Assembly: GCA_017354895.1 (NCBI GenBank)
Contig: CP071499.1
Location: forward strand, 2,666,001 to 2,730,000
From: Podospora comata
Lineage: Eukaryota; Ascomycota; Sordariomycetes; Sordariales; Podosporaceae
Length of the DNA stretch: 64,000 nucleotides
Reading direction: 5' to 3'
The position numbers and the translations under genes were made by a program. The notes below the pieces were generated by a model. The model saw only the letters and a list, made by a program, of their open reading frames with translations, did not search any database and had not been told where the DNA came from. Shown piece by piece: positions 11,227 through 21,940 of this stretch. Every line of letters starts with the position of its first letter. Position 1 is the first letter of the stretch.

Positions 11227-13434
11227 GGCGGTTGGGGGTGGAAGAGGGGGTGTTCGGTGAAGCGGCTATGGGATGACTCTCTCCCGGCCAGGGCTCTACG
11301 ACATGCGATGGATGACGCAAGGTACCGGGAGCTGGGGTCGTGGTGGTGGGTTCGCAAGCTTAGGCATCGGCAACATGTGGGATGCATCTAGGATGGAATG
11401 GATGGGAAGACGGGAGACCACCACTTGCGGCTGCCGGATCTTGCATGGACCGGGCTTCCATATGAGCAGGCATCCATCTTGGTCGCTTAACAAGCGCGGA
11501 GGGTGGTGGTAGCAAGGAGGGTTGCGGTTGCGGTGGTGTGGTGGTGGATATGGTAATGGTGGTGGCTTGAAGCAACGGTTTTTTTCCCTTCTCCCTCGTT
11601 ACAGCTGATGGCAGCAGTATCAACAGCCGCGGCATGTGTGTGTCGTGCAACCCCAACAAGCGGCGGCTGTTCACCAGGGCGAGTGCTGCGTATGTAGGTA
11701 TGTAGGATATAATGCGGATAGCTAATAGTATGAAGCGAGTTTGCGGCGCCGGCACATGGCAAGCCGGGATCAGTTACAATGACGACTTTCCAGCCCAAGG
11801 CCCGGGGGCCCAGCTGAATAGCTGGTATGACCAGGAAGGGAAACGTAAGGCTTTCTCCGGTGTCGGCAGGGGGCACGGTGGGCGTTTGAGTTCTGGTTGT
11901 TGTCATCATTGCTCACCGTTTTTCCATCCCGCTCTTGTGTCTCGCGATAATTGCTCCATACGACTGGGGGAACGGACTGGGGACTGGGACGGTGAGTGAG
12001 TGTCAGTTTTTTTTTGTTGCTATTGTTCAGCCCCAGGAGCTGCGCCATATTTTTAGCGGACCTTCTCGGCGCCTCATTAGTGTACCGGGACCCGGACGCC
12101 GTAGGCGGGGTGTCCACTATACGGAACCGGCTGCTTTTGAAGCTGAGGCCGCCAAAGGGGGAGAAGGAGAATTGGAACGGACTTTGCCATGCGAAACCAA
12201 AAAGTTAGTTTCGGCTTCGGATGGCTTTGAGCACGGCTGCGGCAACCGGCTTTCTTCTTTTGATCTTGCTGAAGCCTTCAATTTCGGTGCAGAGAAACAT
12301 GCAATAGAAGCGAGGCGCAGTTTGGATGGTGAGGTGCAGCTGTGAGTCTGACCAATGGGAGGGGATGTGGTGACTGAAATGGGCAAAGAGAGCCTGTGAG
12401 AGCCGCGCTGGAAACCAGATTGAATCCAAATCTGCCCTTTTGCCCTCTGCACAGCGTCTAAAATCACGTTTTCGGGGGTATAGATGGGGGAAAGCTGGGA
12501 TAAAGTCCTTTCCCTTTTCGAACATGGTATTGAGGCTTCTCGGGGCTAAGATGGGGGGAGCACCACCACACCGCAACCGCACCCACACACTACCTTGGGG
12601 GACAAGCTACTTTTTTGATGTTACATATCGGTTTGGGGGGGAGATGGCAGGCTGTGAGACGCGTGATCAGACGCCCTCCCGTTATGTCTGATGGCCTCTT
12701 TCTTCCTCTTTGGTTTTTTCTTGGGATGAGCAGGGGATAGCGAGAAAGACGACTCATACCCACATCAGCACAGCTTTCGGGATGGGGCTATCCTTTTCTT
12801 CTTCTTCGTCACCACCACCACGACCACCCCTCCCTGGCTGGGGTTAGGTAGGTAGGCAGGCAGGCACTGCTGCTGAGACGGCCCAATCTTTGAGGTAACA
12901 AAGTCTTGTTGTCTTGGGCAAAGGTGACATTGGAAGTTCACAGCTCTCCAGGTTGGGAAGTCCTAGTCTGGGTTGGAGTACTGACATGTTTTGTCTTGGA
13001 AGCACCACTTACATACAACCTTGCCTTGACCTTGAAGCTCAGGTTTAAGCTCGTTTTTTTTTTTTTTGTTTTTTTGTTTTTTTTGGTTTCCTGCCCCAGA
13101 GGTTGCCGCTTTCTATATATCTCCCCGAGGCTCGCCTCCTCTTCTTGATGGAGATGTGTTTGAACAGACAACACAGCCAATCCCCTTTTGCGGATATTAT
13201 TACCTGCCTATTCCAAGCCGCCTCGCTTTAGCGTTACCATCACGGGCAAACAAAGTCATGACGGACTCGCCGGTCAGGTGGTGTTGAAGTTTGGTCATCT
13301 CCTGTTTCGGACTACTGGACTAGTTGGGCAACGTACACTCAGCGAAGTCGTTGTTGTGTCATCGTTGGAAATTTTCCCTTTGGCTTGTCGTTGCCTGGTT
13401 CTAGTTTGGGCTTGGGGAACAAGGGAAAAAAGAT
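11227..13434. other. 2.2 kb intergenic stretch
   Basis: No gene is supportable. Open frames are short, overlap on both strands and lack motifs. A T-rich block with short G interruptions lies at about 13054-13084. The last several hundred bases are the presumed promoter of the beta-helix gene. I see no RNA gene or repeat family. Confidence 0.5.
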
Positions 13435-14281
13435 ATGAAAGAAGCCACCTCTCCTTCGACAGAGAGTTCTATATCTACCCCATCGTCACCAGCATCTGAA
13501 GCAACAATTACACACATATCCTCACCGGCATCCCCTTCAACAACAGTTACTGCTGCTCCTTCGCCAGCTTTGACATCAACAACTCTTGCTCCTTCACCTT
13601 CAACAACAGTCAACATTCCTTCTCCATCTGCAACGGAAGACATTCCAACAACAACAACAACAATGTACGAGTACGAAAGCATCATGACCTTTGACCAGCC
13701 CATGATTATGGGCTACGACCCCTCTGGCTCTTCCTCGTCGTACACCACCCCCTCATCTGCCTCTGGAGCCGTGGTCAAGAAAAAGAAGAGCATCAAGTCT
13801 GAGACTTCGATTGACCTCCGCGGCCCATTGGAAGTCGATGGCTCAGTCAAGTCAATGGCGAGCATCAAGTTTGACGGGGACTTTGCCGTCAGGGATAGAG
13901 TGGAGGCTTATGGGGATGTGGGTGTTCACGGCACACTCAATTGCAGGTTTGTAACCCCCCTTCTCACCCAATTCTCTGTGAAGAACAGAAGACTAACAAC
14001 AAGCCAGCTCACGAATGAAGTCAATGGGCAATGTGAAAATCAACGGAAACGCCACATTCGGGGACAAGGTCAAGATCTTTGGGAAGCTGAAGATCAACGG
14101 GAGTCTGGAAGTCAATGGTGACTTGGAGGTGTGGGGGGCGTTGACGGTGAACGGATATCTGAAGTGCAGGAACTTGACGGTTCATGCCTCCCTCACAACG
14201 GTGGATAGCTCGTGGTATGAGGCGGAGAGCGAGACGGTTCATGGGGCGAAGTTGGTGCAGAGGAGTGGTTATGTTGGTTGA
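13435..14281 (+). CDS. Bactofilin-like beta-helix protein
   Basis: Exons 13435-13946 and 14008-14281 join across a 61-base GTTTGT..CAG intron that splits a Ser codon, giving 261 residues. Residues 1-75 are a Ser/Thr/Pro/Ala-rich linker. A Lys cluster (KKKKSIKSE) follows at 115-123. From about 125 to 235 there is a run of short alternating hydrophobic/polar strands with turn-forming Gly/Asn, in rungs such as IDLRGPLEVDGSV, VKINGNATFGDKV and LKINGSLEVNGDLEV. This is the pattern of the bactofilin/polymer-forming right-handed beta-helix. Bacterial bactofilins self-assemble into membrane-bound filaments. A cytoskeletal or scaffold role here is inference. An in-frame stop lies just upstream of 13435. 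A start at 13663 (MYEYESIM), preceded by CAACA, is a realistic alternative and would remove the Ser/Thr-rich tail. Confidence 0.7.
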
Positions 14282-15859
14282 GCGGGAGATTGGTTGATAT
14301 TTCTTTTGTGGTTTCTTTCATGTTTCATGACTCTGTTTGACATTGGTTGGGCTGGGCATATGGGATTTGGGTTGGACACTGTATACCACCGAGACTTTTG
14401 GGCTGTTTCTTTATGTCTGGCATGTTTCCTGTTTTTTTCCTTTTCAGTCTTTGGCATCTCGACTCTGGGGAAGGGGCATGATGAGTTATGAATACTGGGT
14501 TTTCGTACTGTCATATTTTCCTTGTTATCATGTTTCTGTTACGTCCAGAGTGTTACAGGCTCATGGCCGTCGATTAGTTTGGGGATGACATTGGCATTGG
14601 TTTCTTGTTCTCAGATACTTCAATTCATTGTTGGCTGTAGCAACAGCATTTAGAGTTGGCCATTGGCATGGCCGTTTAGGTAGCAACATTACAATAGAGC
14701 TCAGTACCTGTGTCAACGTTGGCACAGGACTCAACACCATGAACCCCTCAACTCTGGTGCGAATAAGCTGTCCGCGTCATCAACTGGCATCATCATGGAC
14801 AGGGATACCGTCTAGGTAACAAGATTCAAAACGGTAGTAGTCGACATACAAAACGGAGGAGACGTGTTAAGTCAAAGACCCAACCAAGACCAAGGGAGCC
14901 CGCTTTCTGCCTTACTATCACCTCAATATCATGCCATCTCGAGATGTCCTCAATTCTTAGCCGGGTGACATCGCCGTCAGGCATGCTCAGGAGAGTCCAC
15001 ATCGGGACCTAGTAGTAGTTTGTGCTGCTCAAGTGTGCAAACCCGGGGTTTCAAGAACAGCGGAAGGGAGCTGCTGCCTGCAATGGCCTTGTGTCTGTAT
15101 CCACAAATGCTTGTCTTGTCTACACATGAGGTATGGAAGTTGCAAAACCCATCGTCAAGACGGCGGTTGCCGCGGATAACATGGGGAAGCGAGGTTTTTG
15201 ATCTAGGAGAAATTAAGTAAGGCATTTTCTGCAGGCACGGGCAGACCAAGGCAGGCAGGCTGCCGGTGAGTGATTCAGAGATGTGATTTGATCGCCGAGA
15301 TGCTGCAGACGACGGGAGGTGAAGCCACCGATCGGTAATGATTTCGAGAGGGAGCCGGTCGAGGGTTGGGACGCTAAAGAGATAAGATCAACAGTTCCTT
15401 GTCAGGGTTACATTGCAGGCTGCAGGTCTGCCGGCCGGCCACAGAAGCCAGGATGATCATGTGGGGGTGCACAGACCCACTTTGTATCTTCTGCTGCGGG
15501 CTGCGGGCCAAGCCAAGGGGCGAATGGAGCTTGGACTTTCGCGACGGGAGCACGAGGCGCGTTTGTTCCACAATCACATTCTCAACCGCCGACTTCACTG
15601 CAAACGACACCACCGCGACAGCCTCATCCACCGCCCAACGAGAGCTGGAAACCTTGCTCCACAACGCCCACGAGATATTTTTTTCATTGAGGACCACTAT
15701 ACTGTAGCGTAATATTCACTTTGCTTCGCATTGCACCCACTCATGGCAAGGCCTTTTGCGCCAACATCCAACCAGTTGCTCTGACGTCGACGTCAACACC
15801 GGAAACATCGTGAAGAAACAAACATAAAGAAACAAGAGGACGATTGGAACAACCAAAAG
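14282..15859. other. 1.6 kb intergenic stretch
   Basis: It contains the 3' flank of the beta-helix gene and the promoter of the ING gene. Overlapping open frames of about 100 codons at 15374-15712 occur on both strands and match nothing I know. The only notable element is the TGACGTC palindrome listed separately. Confidence 0.5.
15782..15795. promoter_or_regulatory. CRE/ATF-like 14-bp palindrome upstream of the ING gene
   Basis: TGACGTCGACGTCA is a perfect inverted repeat of TGACGTC, the half-site family bound by ATF/CREB-type bZIP factors. It lies about 65 bases before the ING start codon, so it could be promoter or 5' leader. Its function is inferred from the motif and position only. Confidence 0.4.
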
Positions 15860-18628
15860 ATGGCTGCTCCAGAGGCCATTCAACCCGTCGTCGACGAGGC
15901 CATCTCTCCGCGACAGGATGCGCCACCGTCCATCGAGCAGGCTATGCACGAGTCCATCAAGTCCATCGAAAATATCCCGCCGCTCAATCCCCTCGACCTC
16001 CGAGCCGACCCCGATGCCCAGGCCACCGTTAGTGACTTCCTCGACTTTACCGAGTACCTCCCGGCCGATATGATGCGTTCTTTGACCCTGATTGGCCAAC
16101 TTGACCAGGCCTACATCGATTCCTCGAACAACATCGACGACCTCACAACACAATGGGGCCAGCTCCCCGGCCTCCCGGCTGGTGCTAAGAGCAAGAATAC
16201 ACCGGTGGAGCTGCGCAGCCACGTGTCGGAAAACCTACACCATGCCCTCAACTCTCGCGTCTATTCCCATGCCGAAGCGCAACGGATGGCCGAGAATGTG
16301 AACCGTCATCTCAACCGTGCCAAGACCATTCTCGCAAAATTGCAGGCTATGCAGGATAACTACCAAGAGTTGGAGGAGCAACAAAAGAGCCCAGTGGCCA
16401 ACAGATCGCCTCAGATGTCGAGAGTGCCAAAGATTACACTGAAAATAGACGGACAGAAAGTGCGCAGGCCGAGAGTGCCTAGGATCACAGTTCCTGGCGA
16501 GGTGTTGGCGCCATACGATATCAACTTTGACGCATACACCACGGGATCGGAGAGCAGTTCGGAGGAAGAGGATGACGCAATATCTTCCAGCCGGGTCACT
16601 CCGGCTCCGCGCATCAAGGTCGTGAAAGGATCAACAAGGCCGCCCAAGTCGAGTGTTCCAAGAGCGCCAAGACCCAGGACATCTGTCCCCCCTCCCAATG
16701 TGCCCGGTGGGCTATCCACCAGTGCTGTCATGGCACAGCTCGTCCCTCCACCCGAAAACGCAGTCCCAGGAAGCGCCGATGCTCCATGGTGTCAGCTCAC
16801 TGCGTTTGAACTGGCAAGACTTCGTAAGAGAATGAAGAAGAACGCGGCTTGGACTCCAAGTGATACCATGGTTGCGCGAGAGCTAGCCGCGCTCGGACGA
16901 GGCGTCGATGCTTTCAAAGCTGCGAAGAAAAAGGCAGAGGACGAGGGGAGGGTGTTTGAGGGGGCGATGCCGGTGCCGACGATCGACCCTCACACCGGCG
17001 AGAAGAGGATGCCGCTCGGGGCTTTGACTGTGGATGCTTTGGCGTCGGATGACAAGAATATCACAAACCGTGGCATGAAACTGAACGAGGCTAAGAAACT
17101 CAAGAGGGAGCAACTGGCCAAGCTGGCAGCGGACGAAGCCGAACAGTCGGCTGCCATGTTCCGGGAACAGGCACGGATGATTATGGGGGGCGTGCCCCAA
17201 CCAGCTGCTGTCGCGGATGCTAAAGCAATCAAGAGCAAGGCTCCGAAGAAGCGGAAACGAGATTCGATGCCGGGAACTGAGGCTGAAGGTGCTGAAGAAC
17301 AGGAGACCGCGGCGGATGGCAGTCAACAGGCTCAGAGGCCACAGTTTAAGAGAACCAAGACGGAGACACCTGTACCGCCGCCAATAATAACCTCTGGGAA
17401 TTCTTTGGGCCCGCCTCAGGAAACGCCGGTCCAGCTTCCCCAGAGGACAAATGCGGTCTTGCACTCTACGACGCCTATACCTTTACCAAACCTTTCTCAG
17501 GACCAGTCAATAACGGCCAAGCCGGCATCAGTAATATCAGCTACCTCACCCGCCGGTAGCACCGCCGGGCCTTCGAGCGTCCCGACATTGGCACCCATCA
17601 AACTGCCGACTACCGAGACACCTATACCACCGCCAGTGATTTCACCGCAGAAGTCAGTGACGCCCATCTTGCCTCCTGTGAGAGAGACCCGCCAGAAGCA
17701 GGCCACTCGGTCGCAAGATCAGCAACAACAGTCACAACCACAGCAGCTTCCACCAGGGGCCGTGTCAGGAGTCGCAAGCAAGGCCACGTCAAGGACAGCA
17801 AGCCCCGAGCTGGTTGCACCAAAGCCAGATCCCGACGCTGCTCCTGCCCCTGCCCCTGCCCAACCAGCATCAACAGTCGTAACCCGCCGCCCAGCTTCGA
17901 GAGGAAAAGCGTCAAGCCAAGAGCCAGCACTACCTCACCACCCCCCATCTCTGGCAGCAGACCGTCCCCGCCGGACTAGCACCGCCCGAAACACCCCTGC
18001 CCCTCCAGATGTAGCCGCTGTCCTATCTTCTCACGCAACCGCGACGACTTCTGCCACTGCTGCTAGCACCACCGCCGCCACTGCTCCCACCGCCGCCGGC
18101 AACTCCACCACCAGACCGGCCAGCAAACGAGCCGGCAAGCGCCCTGCTCCCGGCGTCATCAGCCGGACCAACAGCGGCGGTAACAGCGCCGTGGGTACGC
18201 GCAAGGCGGCGCCGAGGAAGAAGCAGAGCGCCGCTGCCGGGTCAAGAACTGCTGGTGGCGGTAACAAGAAGGAGAAAGAGGTGGCGGCGACGCCGGTGGA
18301 AACACACGGCGGGACGGCAGAGGTGGAGGTGGACGACGAGGGGAATGTGATTGATCCGGAGGAGCCGAGATATTGTCTGTGTAATCGGGTCAGCTTTGGG
18401 ACGATGATTCAGTGTGACAATGTTGATGTAAGTAACCCCGGAAGTGGCAGGGGGGAGAAGGAAATGCTAATGGGGAAACAGCAATGCAAACAGGAGTGGT
18501 TTCACTTGGAGTGTGTCGGGTTGGAGGACATTCCGGCGAGGACGACGAAGTGGTATTGTCCGGATTGCAGGAAGGCGTTGAAGATTGGGGAGAGGGGGGA
18601 GGTTAGTGCCAGGGGGGTGAGGGCGTAG
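15860..18628 (+). CDS. ING-family chromatin reader with C-terminal PHD finger
   Basis: Exons 15860-18427 and 18482-18628 flank a 54-base in-frame GTAAGT..CAG intron that cuts the PHD finger, giving 904 residues. An N-terminal ING helical domain is seen at about 55-175 (DFLDFTEYLPADMMRSLTLI and following). A long disordered Pro/Ser/Thr/Ala middle with several Lys-rich nuclear-signal candidates (KSKAPKKRKRD) follows. A C4HC3 PHD finger lies at 838-886: Cys839, Cys841, Cys852, Cys858, His864, Cys867, Cys882 and Cys885. The aromatic Tyr838 and Trp862 are at positions used for H3K4me3 recognition in ING proteins. ING proteins are subunits of NuA3/NuA4 acetyltransferases or Rpd3 deacetylase complexes. 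I cannot tell which from this sequence. At 904 residues it is much longer than yeast Yng1, Yng2 or Pho23. Confidence 0.88.
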   Translation: MAAPEAIQPVVDEAISPRQDAPPSIEQAMHESIKSIENIPPLNPLDLRADPDAQATVSDFLDFTEYLPADMMRSLTLIGQLDQAYIDSSNNIDDLTTQWGQLPGLPAGAKSKNTPVELRSHVSENLHHALNSRVYSHAEAQRMAENVNRHLNRAKTILAKLQAMQDNYQELEEQQKSPVANRSPQMSRVPKITLKIDGQKVRRPRVPRITVPGEVLAPYDINFDAYTTGSESSSEEEDDAISSSRVTPAPRIKVVKGSTRPPKSSVPRAPRPRTSVPPPNVPGGLSTSAVMAQLVPPPENAVPGSADAPWCQLTAFELARLRKRMKKNAAWTPSDTMVARELAALGRGVDAFKAAKKKAEDEGRVFEGAMPVPTIDPHTGEKRMPLGALTVDALASDDKNITNRGMKLNEAKKLKREQLAKLAADEAEQSAAMFREQARMIMGGVPQPAAVADAKAIKSKAPKKRKRDSMPGTEAEGAEEQETAADGSQQAQRPQFKRTKTETPVPPPIITSGNSLGPPQETPVQLPQRTNAVLHSTTPIPLPNLSQDQSITAKPASVISATSPAGSTAGPSSVPTLAPIKLPTTETPIPPPVISPQKSVTPILPPVRETRQKQATRSQDQQQQSQPQQLPPGAVSGVASKATSRTASPELVAPKPDPDAAPAPAPAQPASTVVTRRPASRGKASSQEPALPHHPPSLAADRPRRTSTARNTPAPPDVAAVLSSHATATTSATAASTTAATAPTAAGNSTTRPASKRAGKRPAPGVISRTNSGGNSAVGTRKAAPRKKQSAAAGSRTAGGGNKKEKEVAATPVETHGGTAEVEVDDEGNVIDPEEPRYCLCNRVSFGTMIQCDNVDVSNPGSGRGEKEMLMGKQQCKQEWFHLECVGLEDIPARTTKWYCPDCRKALKIGERGEVSARGVRA

Positions 18629-21148
18629 GTTTGGGGTGGTTTTTTGAGTTTCTTTCTTGGGGGATAAATGGGGGGTATGCGTGTTTGAGGGTGTGTTAAT
18701 GCGGTGAGGTTGGGTTACTTTGTTAGGTTAGTTGTTTGGTATGGGTGAGTGAGTGAGTGAGCTGGGCAATGAGAACAAGACAGTCGTCCGATTCTTTCTC
18801 TCATAAGTGAGGTGAATGTTGCTAATGACTCTTGGCTATCAAAACAGAATCCAGATGCTCGTATCGCCATTGCTCGTTCTGGAGAATTGAGGTATAAGGT
18901 CAGGTCGCTTTGTTATGGAACTTTGTCTGGAATAAAGGATTCAGTGATAAACAAACAAGAACCGTTCGACTTTTCTTGTTATCAAAAGCAGTGCTGTGAT
19001 AAATGGCGGAGCGACCTCCCAGGCAGATGAACCAACTCCTCGCTTGTCTGACCATCTTGGACGTGAAAGTGGGTTTGACCTTGTTGTCTTTATATTGGGT
19101 CATCGATCGATAATGAGTGAAGAAAAAGCAAAAGCTCACCAGCCCTGGGTGGGCGGGCTACGAAAACCCAGTTGAGAAAGGTTTTACTTTGGGGGAGGGG
19201 GGGGGGGAGGTCGAACTCGGGGGCTATCGGTTACAAGCCCCCAGCTCGGGGGGGGGGGAAGAGGGGAGGTATTTAAACAGCAGCTCCGACATCCTTACCA
19301 TTTGTCCTGACCACAAGTGTGACGCCCTGGTAAAGGATACTGGAGCTGCTGTTGGAAGGAGGGTGGGGAGAGTGGTGTATATATTCTGGTAGGGGTTGCT
19401 CCGCCCTTCTGTTGTTCTGACTTCTGTTGTTCTGGGTGGAATGACGGTGTCACATGATGGCAAAGTGTTGACCAGGTTGCGGCATGGAAAATCATTGTTA
19501 TTATGGAAGGCTTTGAGTGAGTTGAGCTTGCTGCTTGACCCGCAACCGTCGTGCTTGTGGTGATTCAGTGCCGTCAATGCCACCACATACCTAAGATACC
19601 CAAGGTAGCCTTCCTACATCAGGTGCATGTCGAATATGCCAGCAGCAACAGTCAAGATCCCATGGAGTTCCCCGCTCAATATCACAACAAATCTCGGTGA
19701 AAAGTACGGAACATCACTCAAGTGTATAAACCATTTCGCTAAGACGCTTCGTATACCTGCATGTAGCTGCCCCCAGAGCGAACAAACCATTGCCCTAACT
19801 TCCAAAGTGAGGGATGTATTTCTCCCAATGTGGTGTTTCGAAAACAGACTCGGGCAGGTGGCTGATGCTGATGAAGGACTCGAGAAGAAAGGTGGTGTCA
19901 AGGCACAGCCTCCACCCAACACGCCTTCCAACATGATAAGCTCGAAAACATCAAATTCCAAACTCACCGCCGAGCCCGCTCTAAAGTTATCCTTTGTAGT
20001 TTGTTCATCGAGATTCAACTTGAAGTACTCAAGCAAAGCAAGAGCTAATTACATCAACACTTCTACTCTCTCGCGACATAGTAGCTTGTCCAACACGATC
20101 CCATAAAAGTCTCCCTCCAAAACCCCTTTCCCGCTGAGTAATGTAATCACCTTAAACCAACATCGCCATCAAAGCGTCTCTCATTGTCAGTCCAAAAAAG
20201 GAAAGTTGTGAGGTTACATTGAAGATGATCTGCAAACTCGACACAGTTGACGATGCACACCCCGGATAATACCCGGCTTCCTTTCCGGTTCCGAGTGAAC
20301 AAGCTTTTGGGAGGAAGTGCCTAGCGATAAATGGGAAGCTCAAACGTTGGGGACCACTGCAAAACGTGCTTCTCGGGGAATTATTTTGTGATTTGCGGTT
20401 GGTGTTTTGGAGGCCCAAACGGGACGGGAAATGAACAAGAGTGAAGGTCAGGGGTCTTGAGGGTTTCTTAGTTTATTGTAAGCTTACGGGGTGTGATACT
20501 AGGGTGATACTGTTCATTCTGATCTCGAAGCAGCGTGCGTTATGGTATCTTCATGTTCAATGGCCCGATGTTACATGCTGACTCTAACCTTACCCACAGA
20601 CCCATCTATCACAGCTCCTCTGGCAGTCTATACCACTGTGACAACCTCCCAGTACACATCAAAGCTTTGTGACTGCAAATGCGGCTAAACACACCGCCTT
20701 GCCAACAACCACTCCCGAACCCTGGGATCGTCATGCAGTGTATGGCGATCAGGGAGTTCACAATGACAAAAGAGTATTCTCCGTTCGACCGAAAGCACAG
20801 CAGCACCGAGATGTCGTTGCGTTGAGGTGTGAGCGGACGGCAAGAAGGTAGGACTTTCTCGTGCGGATGGCACATCCCGTGCCGCTGTCACAGTTAGTAT
20901 CAAGCATCAGACGGAAGAGCAGGTAGGTGTCTGTGTGGGCTGTCAGGGGGTTAAACACCCAAGGGTCCCAGAGCAGAGTTAAAGCTGCCTCCTATCCGTC
21001 CTTCCTGCTCTTCTTCTCCTAAACTCGAGGCACTGCCTTTACCTTCCGTACATATCTTTCCCAATGATACCGATACTCGCCTCATTAGTTTCACCAGACC
21101 AAACACACCCTACTTGAAGTTGACCATCACCTCAGCAGACACAACAAC
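18629..21148. other. 2.5 kb intergenic stretch carrying repeat copy A
   Basis: It holds the 3' flank of the ING gene, repeat copy A (listed separately), and a stretch at 19614-20106 open on both strands but without recognisable motifs. The last part is the CE5 gene promoter, pyrimidine-rich from about 20990. No tRNA or other RNA gene is visible. Confidence 0.5.
19121..19359 (-). repeat. Copy A of a short structured, SINE-like dispersed element
   Basis: Read on the minus strand, this 239-base segment aligns along its length with 36584-36797. Shared landmarks in order are: CCTTCCAACAGC at the start; a hairpin whose arms lie at 19353-19328 and 19300-19276; a loop with CTTGTG, TCAGG and CAAA; the A-box-like TGGTAAGGATG (19300-19290); AACCGATAGCCCCC; the B-box-like GTTCGACCTCC (from 19216); and a closing GTGAGCTTTTGCTTTTTCT. 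It carries runs of G/C that copy B lacks. There is no open reading frame. It fits a pol III-type retroposon or a structured non-coding RNA. No target-site duplication is evident. The family is unknown to me. Confidence 0.7.
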
Positions 21149-21940
21149 ATGAAGCTCCCACGCCTACTTCTTCACCTCCACCACCACCACCACCACCTCC
21201 TCCTCCTCCCCCTCCCCCTCACCCTCCCATCAGCCTCCCCCCTCCCAGTCACACCACAACCCGGCCCCTGCCCCCTCCTCCACATCCTCTCCGCCCGTGA
21301 GACCACCGCCCCCCCAGGCTTCGGCTCCTCCATAACCCTTACTCAACTCCTCCTCTCAACCTTCAACCACTCCTCCCCCCCACCCACCCACCCAACCATA
21401 ACCGCCGAAGCAATAGACTACCCGGCCCTAGGCGCCAACACATCCGAATACGCCGCCTCAGTAACAACCGGAACAGCAGCAGTCATCAAACGGCTTTCTA
21501 CGTTCAACGCCCTGTGTCCAGAGACAATACTCATCCTCCATGGGTTCAGCCAGGGAGGGCAGATCATAGATGATGCGCTTTGCGGGGTGCCTCATGATTT
21601 TACTGGACGAGGAAAACCTGATGAAGATGGGGGACGGGTGGGGAGGCCTTTGGTCAGGAGGGAGGTGCAGAGGAATATTGCGGCGGTGGTGTTGATGGGG
21701 AGTCCGAGGTTTACTGGTGGGAAAAGGAGGGGGGAGAAGGGGACAGCGAAGGTGGGAGGATTTGCTGCCCGACCGGAGGGGTTCAGCTGTCCGGTGTTTG
21801 ATGATAGGATGGTGAGTTTTTGTGATGAGGGGGATCCGTTTTGTTCGGATGGGGAGGATGAGGAGGTTCATGGGGGGTATGGGGGAGTTTATGGGGGGGA
21901 GGCGTTGGGGTTTGTGGTTGAGAGGGTGCTGGTTGGGTGA
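21149..21940 (+). CDS. Secreted carbohydrate esterase family 5 enzyme (acetylxylan esterase/cutinase type)
   Basis: A single exon of 263 residues. A signal peptide covers about residues 1-28. Unusually it contains six consecutive His (11-16) inside a Leu-rich core. The mature enzyme shows the CE5 landmarks: Cys41, the ARETTAPPGFGS stretch at 49-60, the nucleophile Ser134 in GFSQGG, Asp229 in CDEGDPFC and His241 in EVHGGYGGVYG. Conserved Cys123, Cys214, Cys225 and Cys232 are available for disulfides. The ARETT..G(F/Y)GSS and GGFxxRPxGFSCP stretches resemble acetylxylan esterases more than cutinases; substrate is inferred. The first half of the gene is extremely C-rich on the coding strand and the second half G-rich. 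The low-complexity signal region makes the exact cleavage site uncertain. Confidence 0.88.
   Translation: MKLPRLLLHLHHHHHHLLLLPLPLTLPSASPLPVTPQPGPCPLLHILSARETTAPPGFGSSITLTQLLLSTFNHSSPPPTHPTITAEAIDYPALGANTSEYAASVTTGTAAVIKRLSTFNALCPETILILHGFSQGGQIIDDALCGVPHDFTGRGKPDEDGGRVGRPLVRREVQRNIAAVVLMGSPRFTGGKRRGEKGTAKVGGFAARPEGFSCPVFDDRMVSFCDEGDPFCSDGEDEEVHGGYGGVYGGEALGFVVERVLVG

Noticed and set aside
19614-20106. Long open frames on both strands (about 159 codons plus, 140 codons minus)
   Set aside because: Neither translation shows a motif, domain or signal peptide that I recognise, and one cannot choose between the strands. Not called without transcript or homology support.
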